Positions 1 to 7,614 of a stretch of 64,000 nt of DNA are shown here, piece by piece. A model generated the notes under the pieces. That model did no database searches, had not been told where the DNA came from, and saw only the letters and a program-made list of their open reading frames with translations. The stretch comes from Dyella monticola (lineage in GTDB: Bacteria > Pseudomonadota > Gammaproteobacteria > Xanthomonadales > Rhodanobacteraceae), in the NCBI RefSeq assembly GCF_003363155.1, contig NZ_QRBE01000001.1, positions 620,001 through 684,000 of the forward strand, given 5' to 3'. The position numbers and the translations under genes were made by a program. The stretch's first letter is position 1, and each line of letters begins with the position of its first letter.

Positions 1-1335
1 GGGTATCGCCAGCAGCAACGCGACGATGGCGAGCGCCCATCCGCGGCGCCCGGATGTCACGCGCGAGAATGCGCTCTGCAACGCGAGTGCGCTGCGCACG
101 GAAAGCGTCGATAGCGGCTTGGCAGGGCGTTGCAGCAGGGCAGGCAACAGGCAAAACACGCTCAGGCACGCCACCGCCATGCCGGTCATGGCGAAGCACG
201 CCATCTGCCGCAATGCGGAAAACGGTACCAGCCCGAGCAACGCATAACCCAGCAGCGATGTACCCAGCGCCAGCAACAGGGCAGGGCGAACTTGACGCAG
301 GCCCTTGCGGGGCTCCCACACCTGACCCGCATTGGCGCGCGCGGTGAGGTATTGGATGGAGTAGTCCACCGCTTCGCCCAGCAACGCCGCACCAAACACC
401 AGCGTGAGCAGATAAATCTGCCCGAACACCAGCACGCTTATCGCGGTTGCCGCGACGATGCCCAAGGCGGTGGAAAGAAACGCCAGCAGCAGCGGTCCGG
501 GCGAACGGAACACGGCCAGCAATAAAAGCGCGATGCCGAGCGTGGAAATCAAACCAACGCGATGCACATCGCGTTCCGCCCCCCCGCGCGCGGAAGCGGC
601 GTAGAACAACGCACCCGTGCGCAACACCTGTGTGCCGGGTTCATCGTGCTCGATCGCTTGTTCGGCCTGCGCCAGCGCATCCAACGCGCGGCGCTGAACC
701 ACATCGTCGTAGGAGGAGCCCTTGAGCGTGGCGGTGACCATCACATAGCTGCCATCGTCGCGATGTACGGTGAGCAGGTTGTCTTCCGGCACCAGGGGCG
801 AGCGACTCCATGGCTGTTGATCCAGCCAGTGCTGCAGCCAGCCAAACGGATCATCCTGCAGCCGCGTGCCCACCCCGGTGACGAACGGTTCGTTGATGCG
901 TTGGGCAAGCGCCTGCTGCGGGTTATAACCGGGCTGGGCGAGCGCGCGCCGATCCGCATCGGTTAAAAGCATGAAGCGATGCGCGAGATAGGGCGCGACC
1001 AGTTGCTGCAAATCAAACGGCGGCAGTTCGGCCGTTACCGAGGCAAAGACATTGTTCTTGCCAAGCATGCGGCCTAGTTCGCGCGCGGCTGCTTTGGCGT
1101 GATCGTCATCGGCGTTGTGCACCAGCAGGATCACGCGATCGCCATTGGCATGTGCCAGGCGCTGCGCGGCGATTTCAGCCAGCGGATTACGTTCGGTGGC
1201 TGGCAGCATGGCCAGCAGATCGGTCTGGATCGGCGAGCGTCCCCGTCCAAACAGCAGCCATGCACCGAGCAAGGTGACCAGCAGCATCGCCGCCAGAAAC
1301 CATCCCGCGCGCAGCCACAGGTTGCGTTCTGTCAT
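1..1335 (-). CDS. MMPL/RND-type exporter of aryl-polyene cluster, partial (C-terminus outside window)
   Basis: The reading frame is open from an ATG at 1335 down to the window edge, giving 445 codons without a stop. It begins with a short cytoplasmic stretch and a membrane helix (residues about 7-27). A periplasmic loop of about 220 residues follows, with the 'SPIQTDLLAMLP' type motif common in MMPL exporters. Several membrane helices then appear from about residue 250, including 'LLLAFLSTALGIVAA' and 'LTLVFGAALLGEAVDYS'. The acidic 'GEAVDYSIQY' segment matches the transmembrane Asp region of RND/MMPL pumps. The start overlaps the stop of the LolA-like gene by 4 bases (ATGA), so the two are translationally coupled. 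In aryl-polyene and xanthomonadin clusters this pump is thought to move the lipid product across the inner membrane; that role is inferred from context. Confidence 0.85.
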   Translation of the reverse strand, partial: MTERNLWLRAGWFLAAMLLVTLLGAWLLFGRGRSPIQTDLLAMLPATERNPLAEIAAQRLAHANGDRVILLVHNADDDHAKAAARELGRMLGKNNVFASVTAELPPFDLQQLVAPYLAHRFMLLTDADRRALAQPGYNPQQALAQRINEPFVTGVGTRLQDDPFGWLQHWLDQQPWSRSPLVPEDNLLTVHRDDGSYVMVTATLKGSSYDDVVQRRALDALAQAEQAIEHDEPGTQVLRTGALFYAASARGGAERDVHRVGLISTLGIALLLLAVFRSPGPLLLAFLSTALGIVAATAISVLVFGQIYLLTLVFGAALLGEAVDYSIQYLTARANAGQVWEPRKGLRQVRPALLLALGTSLLGYALLGLVPFSALRQMACFAMTGMAVACLSVFCLLPALLQRPAKPLSTLSVRSALALQSAFSRVTSGRRGWALAIVALLLAIP

Positions 1336-2072
1336 GGCAGATCGAGCGCATGCTTTTCCAGCGCGCTTAGCGGGCCGGCATCGCGGGTGTCGGTCATGCG
1401 GATATCGGTTTGCGTACCGTCCTGCATCGTGATGCGAATACGTTGTAGAAACGCGCCGCCATCGAGCTCGATGCCTTTGAGCACCTGCGCCACGCGCGCC
1501 TGTTTCGGTGTGAAGTGGAGCGTCCACTGCGCGGCACTGCCATCCACACTTACCGTGAACTGGCGCGTCACAGTATCGAGCCGGCCTGACAGCATGCCTT
1601 GCAGCATCTGCGCAATCTGGCTGACGCCGCGCTCGCTGCGCACGGGATGCATGGTGCCGTTGTTGTCGATGCTTACGCCGCGCGTGCCAGTAAGGGCCAG
1701 CGTTTGCTGATACGGCTGCTGCACTTGCCACAGCATGCCGTGGCCGGTGACGAACAGCAGTTGGCCGCTGCTGGTTTGCGGCTGGGTGAGCGCGGGGTTC
1801 TGGCGTTGCTGCGTGAAGCCGGCGCGCACTGCCGTGTGTTGGCTCAGCTCGCTCAGAATGGAATGAAGCAAGTTGGACGATGTGTCCTGTGCATGCACGC
1901 TGACGCATAGGAACAGCAGTACAAAAAACCAGGCTCCCCCCGTATGTTTTCTGCCGTCATTCCCGCGAAAGCGGGAATCCATCCTGCCCTGATGCAGGCG
2001 TGAAAATGGATTTCCGCTTTCGCGGGAATGACGGCCGGGAGTGCAGTCACGTGAAACGTTCATGCCGCCCAT
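1332..2072 (-). CDS. LolA-like periplasmic lipoprotein/aryl-polyene carrier
   Basis: A 246-residue product in the longest form. A hydrophobic signal segment ending 'FLCVSVHAQ' sits unusually far in, at residues about 48-62. It is followed by a LolA-type domain with 'FTQQR', 'SGQLLF', 'GMLWQVQQPY' and 'LFTPK'-like strands. LolA-like proteins in these clusters are thought to shuttle the polyene lipid to the outer membrane. The ATG at 2072 has a good GAGGGG ribosome site and overlaps the glycosyltransferase stop. A palindromic repeat (1954-2034) lies inside the frame between this start and the signal peptide, so residues about 14-40 are repeat-encoded. A second ATG at 1982, within the repeat, has an AGGGCAGG just upstream. 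It would give a 216-residue protein with a normal-length signal peptide. The true start is unresolved. Confidence 0.8.
   Translation of the reverse strand: MGGMNVSRDCTPGRHSRESGNPFSRLHQGRMDSRFRGNDGRKHTGGAWFFVLLFLCVSVHAQDTSSNLLHSILSELSQHTAVRAGFTQQRQNPALTQPQTSSGQLLFVTGHGMLWQVQQPYQQTLALTGTRGVSIDNNGTMHPVRSERGVSQIAQMLQGMLSGRLDTVTRQFTVSVDGSAAQWTLHFTPKQARVAQVLKGIELDGGAFLQRIRITMQDGTQTDIRMTDTRDAGPLSALEKHALDLP
1954..2034. repeat. Palindromic repeat pair inserted in the 5' end of the LolA-like gene
   Basis: Two inverted arms of about 26 bases, each with the core CGTCATTCCCGCGAAAGC or its complement, flank a 27-base spacer. Each arm can also fold on itself (CCCGC/GCGGG). The core resembles the CGTCATTCCGGC...GCCGGAATGACG palindromes found elsewhere in the window. 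This copy is read in frame as part of the LolA-like N-terminus. Confidence 0.85.
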
Positions 2073-2821
2073 GCGGCACCCCTCTTCTTGTGCTTACGCC
2101 ACAGCAACATCGGCGCCCGCGGCAACATGCCTAGCAGCAGCCGGGTGTGCATCGCGGAAATACGCAGGTTGTCGTGCAGCATATGGAAATGGGACAGGCC
2201 GTTTTGCGGATAAATCACCCGGGTGGGCAGGTTGCGTACCGGCACGCCGCGCCACATCAGGCGCACGGCCACTTCGGTATCGAAATCCATGCGCGCGGGC
2301 AAGGGCGCGCGATCGATCTCGGCACACGTCACATCCAGCGGATACAGACGGTAGCCGCACATCGAATCACGCAGCATGAACGAGAGTGTTTCCAGCCATA
2401 CGCACACATGCGTCACGTAGCGCCCATACAATCTCGCGCGCGGTACGCTGTGGTCGTAGATCGGCTGGCCGCAGATCAGCGTGGCAGGATGCGCACGGCC
2501 TTCGGCAAGAAAGCGCGGCACGTCCGTCACATCGTGTTGACCATCCGCATCGATCTGCAGCGCATGCGAGTAACCGGTATCGCGCGCGGCAATCATGCCG
2601 GCGGTGATGGCGCGCCCCTTGCCGCCGTTTCGCGGCAGGCGCAACAACTGCACGCCAGGTGCCGCCAATGTGGCGAGCACGGCGCGCGTAGCCTCATCGC
2701 TGCCGTCATCGACGATCAGCACCGGCAGCCCATGTGCGCGCAGCGCCTTGACGGTGGCGGCGATGGTGTCTTTATGGTTGTAGATGGGAATCAGCGCGCA
2801 GGGGTGGAAAGCGTGCGGCAT
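2060..2821 (-). CDS. Family 2 glycosyltransferase (aryl-polyene cluster)
   Basis: A 253-residue GT-A fold enzyme. It opens with 'CALIPIYNHKDTIAATV' and has 'VLIVDDGSD' near residue 35. The nucleotide-sugar DXD region is 'LQIDADGQHDV' near residue 90, and 'MDFDTEVAVRL' lies near residue 180. This is the dolichyl-phosphate-mannose-synthase-like GT2 type. No transmembrane tail is evident, but the C-terminus 'LLWRKHKKRG' is basic and could sit on the membrane. In aryl-polyene clusters a GT2 is thought to add a head-group sugar to the polyene lipid. ATG at 2821 is preferred because AGGCGAG lies just upstream. An in-frame TTG at 2842 that overlaps the acyl-carrier-protein stop is the alternative start. 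Confidence 0.88.
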   Translation of the reverse strand: MPHAFHPCALIPIYNHKDTIAATVKALRAHGLPVLIVDDGSDEATRAVLATLAAPGVQLLRLPRNGGKGRAITAGMIAARDTGYSHALQIDADGQHDVTDVPRFLAEGRAHPATLICGQPIYDHSVPRARLYGRYVTHVCVWLETLSFMLRDSMCGYRLYPLDVTCAEIDRAPLPARMDFDTEVAVRLMWRGVPVRNLPTRVIYPQNGLSHFHMLHDNLRISAMHTRLLLGMLPRAPMLLWRKHKKRGAAWAA

Positions 2822-2838
2822 GACGCACTCGCCTGCGT

Positions 2839-3108
2839 TCAACGGGTCAGCAGCGCGCGCACGGTGGCGATCACGTCGCCGACCGTTCGCACGTTCTTGA
2901 AGTCCTCGGGCTTGATGCGCATGCCGGTCATGTCCTGCACCTGGATGGCCAGGTCCACGGCATCGATGCTGTCCAGTTCCAGGTCGGTGAACAGGTGGGT
3001 TTGGGCGTTCACGCGCGACGGGTCGATCTCGAAGGTGTCATGCAGCACCTCCTTGAGCCTGAGCAGGATGTCTTCATCGCTGATCCCGGTTTCCATCATT
3101 GCGTTCAT
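2839..3108 (-). CDS. Acyl carrier protein (aryl-polyene cluster)
   Basis: An 89-residue acidic helical protein with the 4'-phosphopantetheine attachment motif 'LELDSID' (Ser about residue 45) and the usual helix II 'AVDLAIQVQDMTG'. It would carry growing acyl or polyene chains for the cluster's ketosynthases and pass them to the glycosyltransferase or acyltransferase. The frame is open upstream to 3219, but that extension is basic and not ACP-like. I therefore start at ATG 3108; a second ATG lies 9 bases downstream. It is the first gene of the visible block, followed at once by the glycosyltransferase. Confidence 0.88.
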   Translation of the reverse strand: MNAMMETGISDEDILLRLKEVLHDTFEIDPSRVNAQTHLFTDLELDSIDAVDLAIQVQDMTGMRIKPEDFKNVRTVGDVIATVRALLTR

Positions 3109-3403
3109 AAACCCAACCTGCTCTGCGACCCTGCATGACCTTCCCCGTACCTTTATCGGCAGGCGCCCAATGCGCCGCAGCCGAAGGCCTGGCCGGTGAA
3201 AGCTATTGTTTGTTTCCAACCCGCTGGGCGGGTTCCCCTTATTTCAAACTTTGCCCAATGCCGGCAATGCCTTACCGCACATTTTCTTGCGCCGAAAAAG
3301 TCTAGCAGAACTACCCCGTGCGAGCGTGCCCGGGCCAGGGTCGAACGCAAAAGAAAACGCCGGTCATGCGACCGGCGTCCCCAGTACCCTATGGTGCAGT
3401 TTT
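3109..3403. other. Intergenic region upstream of the acyl carrier protein
   Basis: About 295 bases without a supportable gene. It holds the terminator of the leucine dehydrogenase gene (3351-3377) and presumably the promoter of the aryl-polyene block. I could not assign -35/-10 boxes with confidence. Confidence 0.6.
3351..3377 (-). terminator. Rho-independent terminator after leucine dehydrogenase
   Basis: A perfect 8-bp stem CGCCGGTC/GACCGGCG with an ATGC loop, followed on the minus strand by TTTTCTTTT. It lies about 27 bases past the dehydrogenase stop. Confidence 0.85.
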
Positions 3404-4507
3404 TTACTGCCCGCGCATGCGACCGGCAAAGCGCTGGCCGCCGTTGCCCATGTGCGGCAGCTTGATCTTGCCAATGGCCTCGATGCGCTCTTCGGCCAGA
3501 CGGTCGGCCGCCTTGTAGGTGGGCACGTTCTGCGTCTTGCTGATTTCGAAGATGCGGCCCAGGTTGTAGTAGATGGTGCGCATCATGCGCATCGCGCGTT
3601 CGCGGTTGTAGCCGTCGATTTCCAGCGAGACGTTCATCACGCCGCCGGCGTTCACGGCGTAGTCGGGCGCGTACAGCACGCCGCGGCGCTGCAGTTCTTC
3701 GCCGATGGCATCGTTGGCGAGCTGATTGTTGGCCGCGCCGCAGATGATCTTGGCCTTGATGCGATCGATGGTCTGCTCGTTCACCGTGCCGCCCAGTGCG
3801 CAGGGCGAGTACACGTCGGCGTCCACGTCGTAGATTTCGTCCAGGCCCACGGCTTCGCAACCCAGTTCGTCCACGCAGCGCTGCACGGCGTCTTTGTTGA
3901 TGTCGGTGACGAACACCTTGGCGCCCTGTTCGCGCAGCAGCTTAATGAATTCGCTGCCCACGTGACCCGCGCCCTGCACGGCGTAGCTGTACTTGCCCAC
4001 GTCTTCATTGCCGTGGCGGAAGTTCAGCGCCGCCATCAGGCCCTGCAGCGTGCCGTAGGCGGTAAACGGGGAGGGATCGCCCGAACCGCCATGCACCTGA
4101 TGCACGCCGGTGACGTATTCGGTTTCGCGGAACACGTATTCCATGTCGTTCACGTCGATACCCACGTCCTCGGCCGTGATGTAGCGACCGTTGAGCGAGT
4201 TGACGAAACGGCCGAAGGCGCGGAACAGCGCTTCGGACTTATCTTTCGACGGATCGCCGATGATCACCGCCTTGCCACCGCCAAGGTTGAGGCCGGCGAC
4301 GGCGTTCTTGTAGGTCATGCCGCGCGACAGGCGCAGCACATCGTTGACTGCATCTTGCTCGGTCTTGTACGGCCACATGCGCAGGCCGCCCAGGGCCGGG
4401 CCCAGCACCGTGTTATGGATCGCAACGATGGCTTTCAGGCCCGCGTCTTTGTTGTGGCAGAAGACGACTTCTTCGTGGCCTGTTTTAGCGATGGTTTCGA
4501 AAATCAT
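3404..4507 (-). CDS. Leucine (Glu/Leu/Phe/Val) dehydrogenase
   Basis: A 367-residue cytosolic NAD-dependent amino-acid dehydrogenase, the normal length for leucine dehydrogenases. The N-terminal catalytic domain has 'GPALGGLRMWPY' and the Gly-rich 'GLNLGGGKAVI', whose Lys contacts the substrate. A second catalytic region 'RYITAEDVGIDVNDM' follows. The Rossmann fingerprint is 'VQGAGHVGSEF', with 'VTDIN' at the end of strand 2. 'CALGGTVN' and 'GAANNQLA' complete the family pattern. It deaminates branched-chain amino acids to 2-oxo acids, feeding the same carbon flow as IcmF at 9.1 kb. ATG 4507 has GGAG about 11 bases upstream; the in-frame extension to 4576 has no family match. The gene is monocistronic, with its own terminator. 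Confidence 0.93.
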   Translation of the reverse strand: MIFETIAKTGHEEVVFCHNKDAGLKAIVAIHNTVLGPALGGLRMWPYKTEQDAVNDVLRLSRGMTYKNAVAGLNLGGGKAVIIGDPSKDKSEALFRAFGRFVNSLNGRYITAEDVGIDVNDMEYVFRETEYVTGVHQVHGGSGDPSPFTAYGTLQGLMAALNFRHGNEDVGKYSYAVQGAGHVGSEFIKLLREQGAKVFVTDINKDAVQRCVDELGCEAVGLDEIYDVDADVYSPCALGGTVNEQTIDRIKAKIICGAANNQLANDAIGEELQRRGVLYAPDYAVNAGGVMNVSLEIDGYNRERAMRMMRTIYYNLGRIFEISKTQNVPTYKAADRLAEERIEAIGKIKLPHMGNGGQRFAGRMRGQ

Positions 4508-4600
4508 TGGAACGTGAACTCCACATATGACGGTGCCTGGGGACGGCACTGATAGGGAATGCGTTGGCCCCGCCAAGGACCTGACGCCTGAAAACTCAAA

Positions 4601-4622
4601 GCCCCAGCAAGAAGGCTGGGGC
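4601..4622. terminator. Hairpin between the YXWGXW gene and leucine dehydrogenase
   Basis: A perfect 8-bp stem GCCCCAGC/GCTGGGGC with a 6-base loop. On the minus strand it is followed by TTTGAGTTTTC, a weak U-tract. No gene ends just before it, so its role is uncertain. Confidence 0.4.
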
Positions 4623-4735
4623 GAAAGTTAGCCGTGTAAGTTTAATACGACTCGTGAAGAAGGCCTGTCGCGCCGCAGCAAAGGGTGTGCGCCACTGCAG
4701 CCGGCGCTGGTCGTTCACGCACGTGTCCCGCGAGC

Positions 4736-4766
4736 AAAAAAAGCCCCGCCGAAGCGGGGCATTTTT
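4736..4766 (-). terminator. Terminator of the YXWGXW lipoprotein gene
   Basis: Stem GCCCCGC/GCGGGGC with a CGAA loop, followed on the minus strand by a run of seven T. The other strand also has ATTTTT, so it could act both ways. It lies about 23 bases after the lipoprotein stop. Confidence 0.85.
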
Positions 4767-4788
4767 CGAGTTTCTGCAAACGATAGGC

Positions 4789-5157
4789 TTAACCGGCCAC
4801 CCACACACCCACGTGGAAATGCCAGCCGCCAGGGCCCCGTTCCCAATGCGGATGCACGTAGTGGTAGCCCGGGCGAACGCTTTCCCAATGACCGCGCACG
4901 GCGACATAGCGGGCGCCATTCCAGTGCCAGTAACCGCGTGCCCAGATATAGCCCGGACGCGGCGGCGGAACCTCTTCGATCACTTCGACCGGCGGCGGCT
5001 GCGGCGCCACTTCAACATAAGCCGGCGGCGGCGGCGCGGGTTGTTCCACATACACCACTCGATGCGGACGCGGTGGCGGTACCGGTTCCACCACGCAACC
5101 GGCCGTGACAGCAGTGACACCTGCAAGGGCAAGCAAGGCTGCAAAGCGCAATGACAT
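4789..5157 (-). CDS. YXWGXW repeat-containing lipoprotein
   Basis: A 122-residue exported lipoprotein. It has a signal peptide with lipobox 'VTAGC' (Cys about residue 20) and a proline-rich stretch of about 45 residues. Aromatic repeats follow: 'GYIWARGYWHWNGARYV', 'RGHWESVRPGYHYV' and 'HWERGPGGWHF'. This W-x-x-G-x-W-type pattern marks the YXWGXW family, of unknown function and usually cell-envelope. ATG 5157 has GGGGA 8 bases upstream. It sits beside a second family member (5287-5619), which suggests local duplication, but the two differ in their export signals. Confidence 0.82.
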   Translation of the reverse strand: MSLRFAALLALAGVTAVTAGCVVEPVPPPRPHRVVYVEQPAPPPPAYVEVAPQPPPVEVIEEVPPPRPGYIWARGYWHWNGARYVAVRGHWESVRPGYHYVHPHWERGPGGWHFHVGVWVAG

Positions 5158-5236
5158 GAAATTTCCCCACAAAAATGGACCGGAAAGCTGCCGGTCCGTC
5201 AGGTGCGAAGAGTCTAGGCTGTGTTGCTTGCGTGAA

Positions 5237-5267
5237 CCTGCGCTCCATCATGGCGATGGAGCGCAGG
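5237..5267. terminator. Strong hairpin between the two YXWGXW genes
   Basis: A perfect 13-bp inverted repeat (CCTGCGCTCCATC and its complement) with a 5-base loop, 20 bases after the stop of the 5287-5619 gene. It has no clear U-tract, so it may be an RNA-stabilising hairpin rather than an intrinsic terminator. Confidence 0.55.
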
Positions 5268-5286
5268 GATTTGCGCTGATGCGCGA

Positions 5287-5619
5287 TCAGCGGCGGCCCC
5301 AATAACCGTCACGCCAGTACCAGCCACCACCGCGGCGCTCCCATACACCGGGATGCCAGAAGTAGCCCGGGCGCGCGCGCACCCACGTGCCACCCACCCA
5401 TACATGGCGATGCGCGTAGCGGTCCCAGCGCCAGTAACCGGGCATCCACACATAGCCGCGACGCGGCGGCGGAACAGCTTCGTAGCGCGGCGGCGGCGGA
5501 CCCACGTTGATACCCACGCCGACACTCACCTGCGCAGACGCAGGCGGGGTATAGCTCACGCTGGCAAACGCGAGGGCAATGCCTGCAACAAGCGCCAGTT
5601 TGCGGGTCATGCTCATCAT
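5287..5619 (-). CDS. YXWGXW repeat-containing exported protein
   Basis: A 110-residue exported protein. Its Sec signal peptide is cleaved near 'PASAQ', without a lipobox. A 'GVGINVGPPPPRYE' linker follows, then three aromatic repeats of the form 'GYVWMPGYWRWDR', 'HVWVGGTWVRARPGYFW' and 'GVWERRGGGWYWRDGYW'. The family function is unknown; the repeats suggest a small beta-rich envelope protein. A GGAGAGAGGA ribosome site precedes the ATG. It is transcribed in the same direction as the related lipoprotein gene, 130 bases away, and separated from it by a strong hairpin. Confidence 0.82.
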   Translation of the reverse strand: MMSMTRKLALVAGIALAFASVSYTPPASAQVSVGVGINVGPPPPRYEAVPPPRRGYVWMPGYWRWDRYAHRHVWVGGTWVRARPGYFWHPGVWERRGGGWYWRDGYWGRR

Positions 5620-5849
5620 GATGTCCTCTCTCCAAAGTTAGGCCGCCGCAACAGGCGGCTGGCAGTGCGGGGAACGCGATCATCTTTGCTGGTGTTGACG
5701 TGCGGCCTCAGCGTCGTTCAGCTAGCAGCAGAATTTTGCGAAACCACCCGTCCCCCACCCGCTAGGGTGAGGGGACAATCTTGCGGAGATGTTTCGGCTT
5801 GGCAATGGGTCATGGATGGGCCATTGCGCTTCGTGGCTTATGGAATAAA

Positions 5850-5861
5850 ACGAACGGTCGT
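5850..5861. promoter_or_regulatory. Candidate TetR operator
   Basis: ACGAACGGTCGT has inverted arms ACGA/TCGT and lies 16 bases upstream of the TetR-family start codon. The position suits autoregulation. Only the partial symmetry is seen. Confidence 0.35.
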
Positions 5862-5876
5862 GCTATTTTTGGTCGC

Positions 5877-6482
5877 ATGAACGCTTCCACCAGCCCTGGC
5901 AAAGGCGCCACCACCCGCGAGTTGATCCTCGAGCACGCTTACGAGCTGGCCCGGCACGATGGCCTGGAAGGTCTTTCCATCGGTGCGCTGGCTCTCGGCG
6001 TGGGCATGTCCAAGAGCGGTGTGTTCGCCCATTTCGGGTCGCGCGAAGAACTGCAACTGGCGCTGCTGGACGCCACCACCCGGCGCTTCGTCGATTTCGT
6101 CATGCGCCCCGCGGTAACGCTGCCGCGCGGGCTCACGCGATTGCGCGCCATTCTGGAGCGGTGGTGCGAGTGGGGGCGTATCCATCAAAGCGGCTGCGTA
6201 TTGATCAGCGCGGTCATGGAATACGACGGCCGCGAGAACAGCGCCTTGCGCACGCGCGTAAAGCAGCAGCAATCGGGCTGGCGCGATGAGCTCATACGTG
6301 CCGTGCGCCAGTCGATCGACGTCGGTGATCTGCGCGCCGACACCCACGCCGAACAGCTCGCCTTCGAAATCTACGCGCTGCTGCTGGCCTTGCATCACGA
6401 CGCCAGCCTGTTCGGTTTCGACGATGCGCATCGCCACACCTGGGCGGCGCTCGACCGCCTGTTCGCCAGTTATCAGCCGTAG
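5877..6482 (+). CDS. TetR/AcrR-family transcriptional regulator
   Basis: A 201-residue repressor. The N-terminal helix-turn-helix includes 'RELILEHAYELARHDG', 'SIGALALGVGMSKSGVFAHFGSREEL' (recognition helix 'SKSGVFAHF') and 'LQLALLDATT'. The C-terminal ligand domain has 'RGLTRLRAILERW', the pattern of YcdC-like/TetR_C_33 members. ATG 5877 is chosen because the HTH begins about 12 residues later; the frame is open upstream but not protein-like. The ribosome site is weak. The alpha/beta hydrolase starts 13 bases after the stop, so the two genes form an operon and the hydrolase substrate may be related to the regulator's ligand. Confidence 0.9.
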   Translation: MNASTSPGKGATTRELILEHAYELARHDGLEGLSIGALALGVGMSKSGVFAHFGSREELQLALLDATTRRFVDFVMRPAVTLPRGLTRLRAILERWCEWGRIHQSGCVLISAVMEYDGRENSALRTRVKQQQSGWRDELIRAVRQSIDVGDLRADTHAEQLAFEIYALLLALHHDASLFGFDDAHRHTWAALDRLFASYQP

Positions 6483-6494
6483 GAGGTTGCCGCC

Positions 6495-7427
6495 ATGACC
6501 CAACAATCCGCTGGTTCGCGTCATCACACCGCGCGCAACACATGGAAACTTGGCGCGGTGCGCCTGGGTTTCGCCGTGGGCAGCCGGCTTGCACCCACGC
6601 GCACCGTGGATCGCGCGGCGCGGTTGTTCGCCACGCCTTTTGCCAGCAGTCGCAGCCGTGCACGCGCCGCGCAGCCGGATGAGGCCATGCGGCGCGGCGA
6701 ACTCCACATCGGCGGCGAAACCATCGCGACCTATGTGTGGGGCAATCCATCCACGCAACCTTATGCGTTGCTGGTGCATGGCTGGTCCAGCTTCGGCCTG
6801 CGTTATCTGCCGTGGGTGGCAAAACTGCGCGCACTGGGCCTGGCCGTGGTCAGCTTCGATCAACCCGGTCACGGTGCCAGCACCGGCAAGCTGTGCACCT
6901 TGCCGGATTTCATCGCCACCGTCCGCGCCGTGGGCAAGCATTTCGGTACGGCCGCGCTCGCGATTGGGCACTCCATGGGCGGTGCCGCACTCGCGCTGGC
7001 GCAGGATGAACACTGGCATGCGCAACGTCTCGCGCTGATCGCCCCCGCCGCCGACATCGAGGCCGCCGCCAATCGTTTCATCCGTTTCGTGCGGCTCGGC
7101 CAACATCTGCGCGAGCCGTTCCTCTCCTGGTACGAACGCCGCACCGGCGTGCATGCGCGCGAGCTGCATGTACATCGTCACGTTCCCGCACTCGGCCAGC
7201 CCGGCTTGATCGTGCACGACCTGGATGATCGCGAAGTGCCATGGGAAGAGGGTGAGCGCTACGCACGTTACTGGCCGGGTGCGCGCTTGCTCACCACGCA
7301 AGGCTTGGGCCATCACCGCATTCTGGATGCGGCAGAAGTGATCGATGCAACGCTGGCGTTTGCGCGCGGCGAACGTGTGGGTGATCGCGTCGTGGCATCG
7401 CCGAATTTGCCATTCGGGCTGGCGTAG
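6495..7427 (+). CDS. Alpha/beta-fold hydrolase
   Basis: A 310-residue enzyme. The oxyanion region is 'LLVHGWSSFG' (residues about 92-101), and 'VVSFDQPGHGAS' follows. The nucleophile elbow is 'GHSMGG' (Ser about 158). The likely catalytic Asp is in 'HDLDDREVPWEEG' and the His in 'GLGHHRI'. All three triad positions are present. The N-terminus is basic ('RHHTARNTWKLGAVR') with a weakly hydrophobic stretch, so membrane association is possible but no clear signal peptide is seen. An AGGAGG ribosome site lies 9 bases before the ATG. It is co-transcribed with the TetR gene. The substrate cannot be told from sequence; an ester or lipid is usual for the family. Confidence 0.88.
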   Translation: MTQQSAGSRHHTARNTWKLGAVRLGFAVGSRLAPTRTVDRAARLFATPFASSRSRARAAQPDEAMRRGELHIGGETIATYVWGNPSTQPYALLVHGWSSFGLRYLPWVAKLRALGLAVVSFDQPGHGASTGKLCTLPDFIATVRAVGKHFGTAALAIGHSMGGAALALAQDEHWHAQRLALIAPAADIEAAANRFIRFVRLGQHLREPFLSWYERRTGVHARELHVHRHVPALGQPGLIVHDLDDREVPWEEGERYARYWPGARLLTTQGLGHHRILDAAEVIDATLAFARGERVGDRVVASPNLPFGLA

Positions 7428-7458
7428 CAAGTCATCTCATCATCGCCAAAAACCGCTT

Positions 7459-7497
7459 CCTCCCCTGCGCGCAGGGGAGGGCTGGGGTGGTGTAGGC
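7459..7497. repeat. CTCCCCTG-type palindromic repeat, copy 1
   Basis: Stem CTCCCCTGC/GCAGGGGAG followed by GGCTGGGGTGGTGTAGGC. The same stem and trailing block recur at 18291-18331. It lies between the converging hydrolase and symporter genes. Confidence 0.75.
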
Positions 7498-7530
7498 AGC
7501 ACTTGCGGGATAGTTTCACGCACGTATCCC

Positions 7531-7569
7531 AACCCCCTCCCAGCCTCCCCCTGCAAGCAGGGGGAGGGG
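7531..7569. repeat. CTCCCCTG-type palindromic repeat, copy 2 (opposite orientation)
   Basis: Stem CCTCCCCCTGC/GCAGGGGGAGG preceded by AACCCCCTCCCAG, which is the complement of the trailing block of copy 1. Copies 1 and 2 together form a larger inverted pair between two convergent genes, so they may end transcription in both directions. Confidence 0.75.
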
Positions 7570-7614
7570 CGTGTTCGGGCGACAACGAAGCGGCGAAGAA
7601 CAGTTTCAGCCCAC

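Noticed and set aside
3206-4552. 448-residue open frame antisense to leucine dehydrogenase
   Set aside because: Shadow of the dehydrogenase; high His/Ala/Val content reflects the complement of its codons.
5838-7430. 530-residue open frame antisense to the TetR/hydrolase pair
   Set aside because: Shadow frame across two confident genes.
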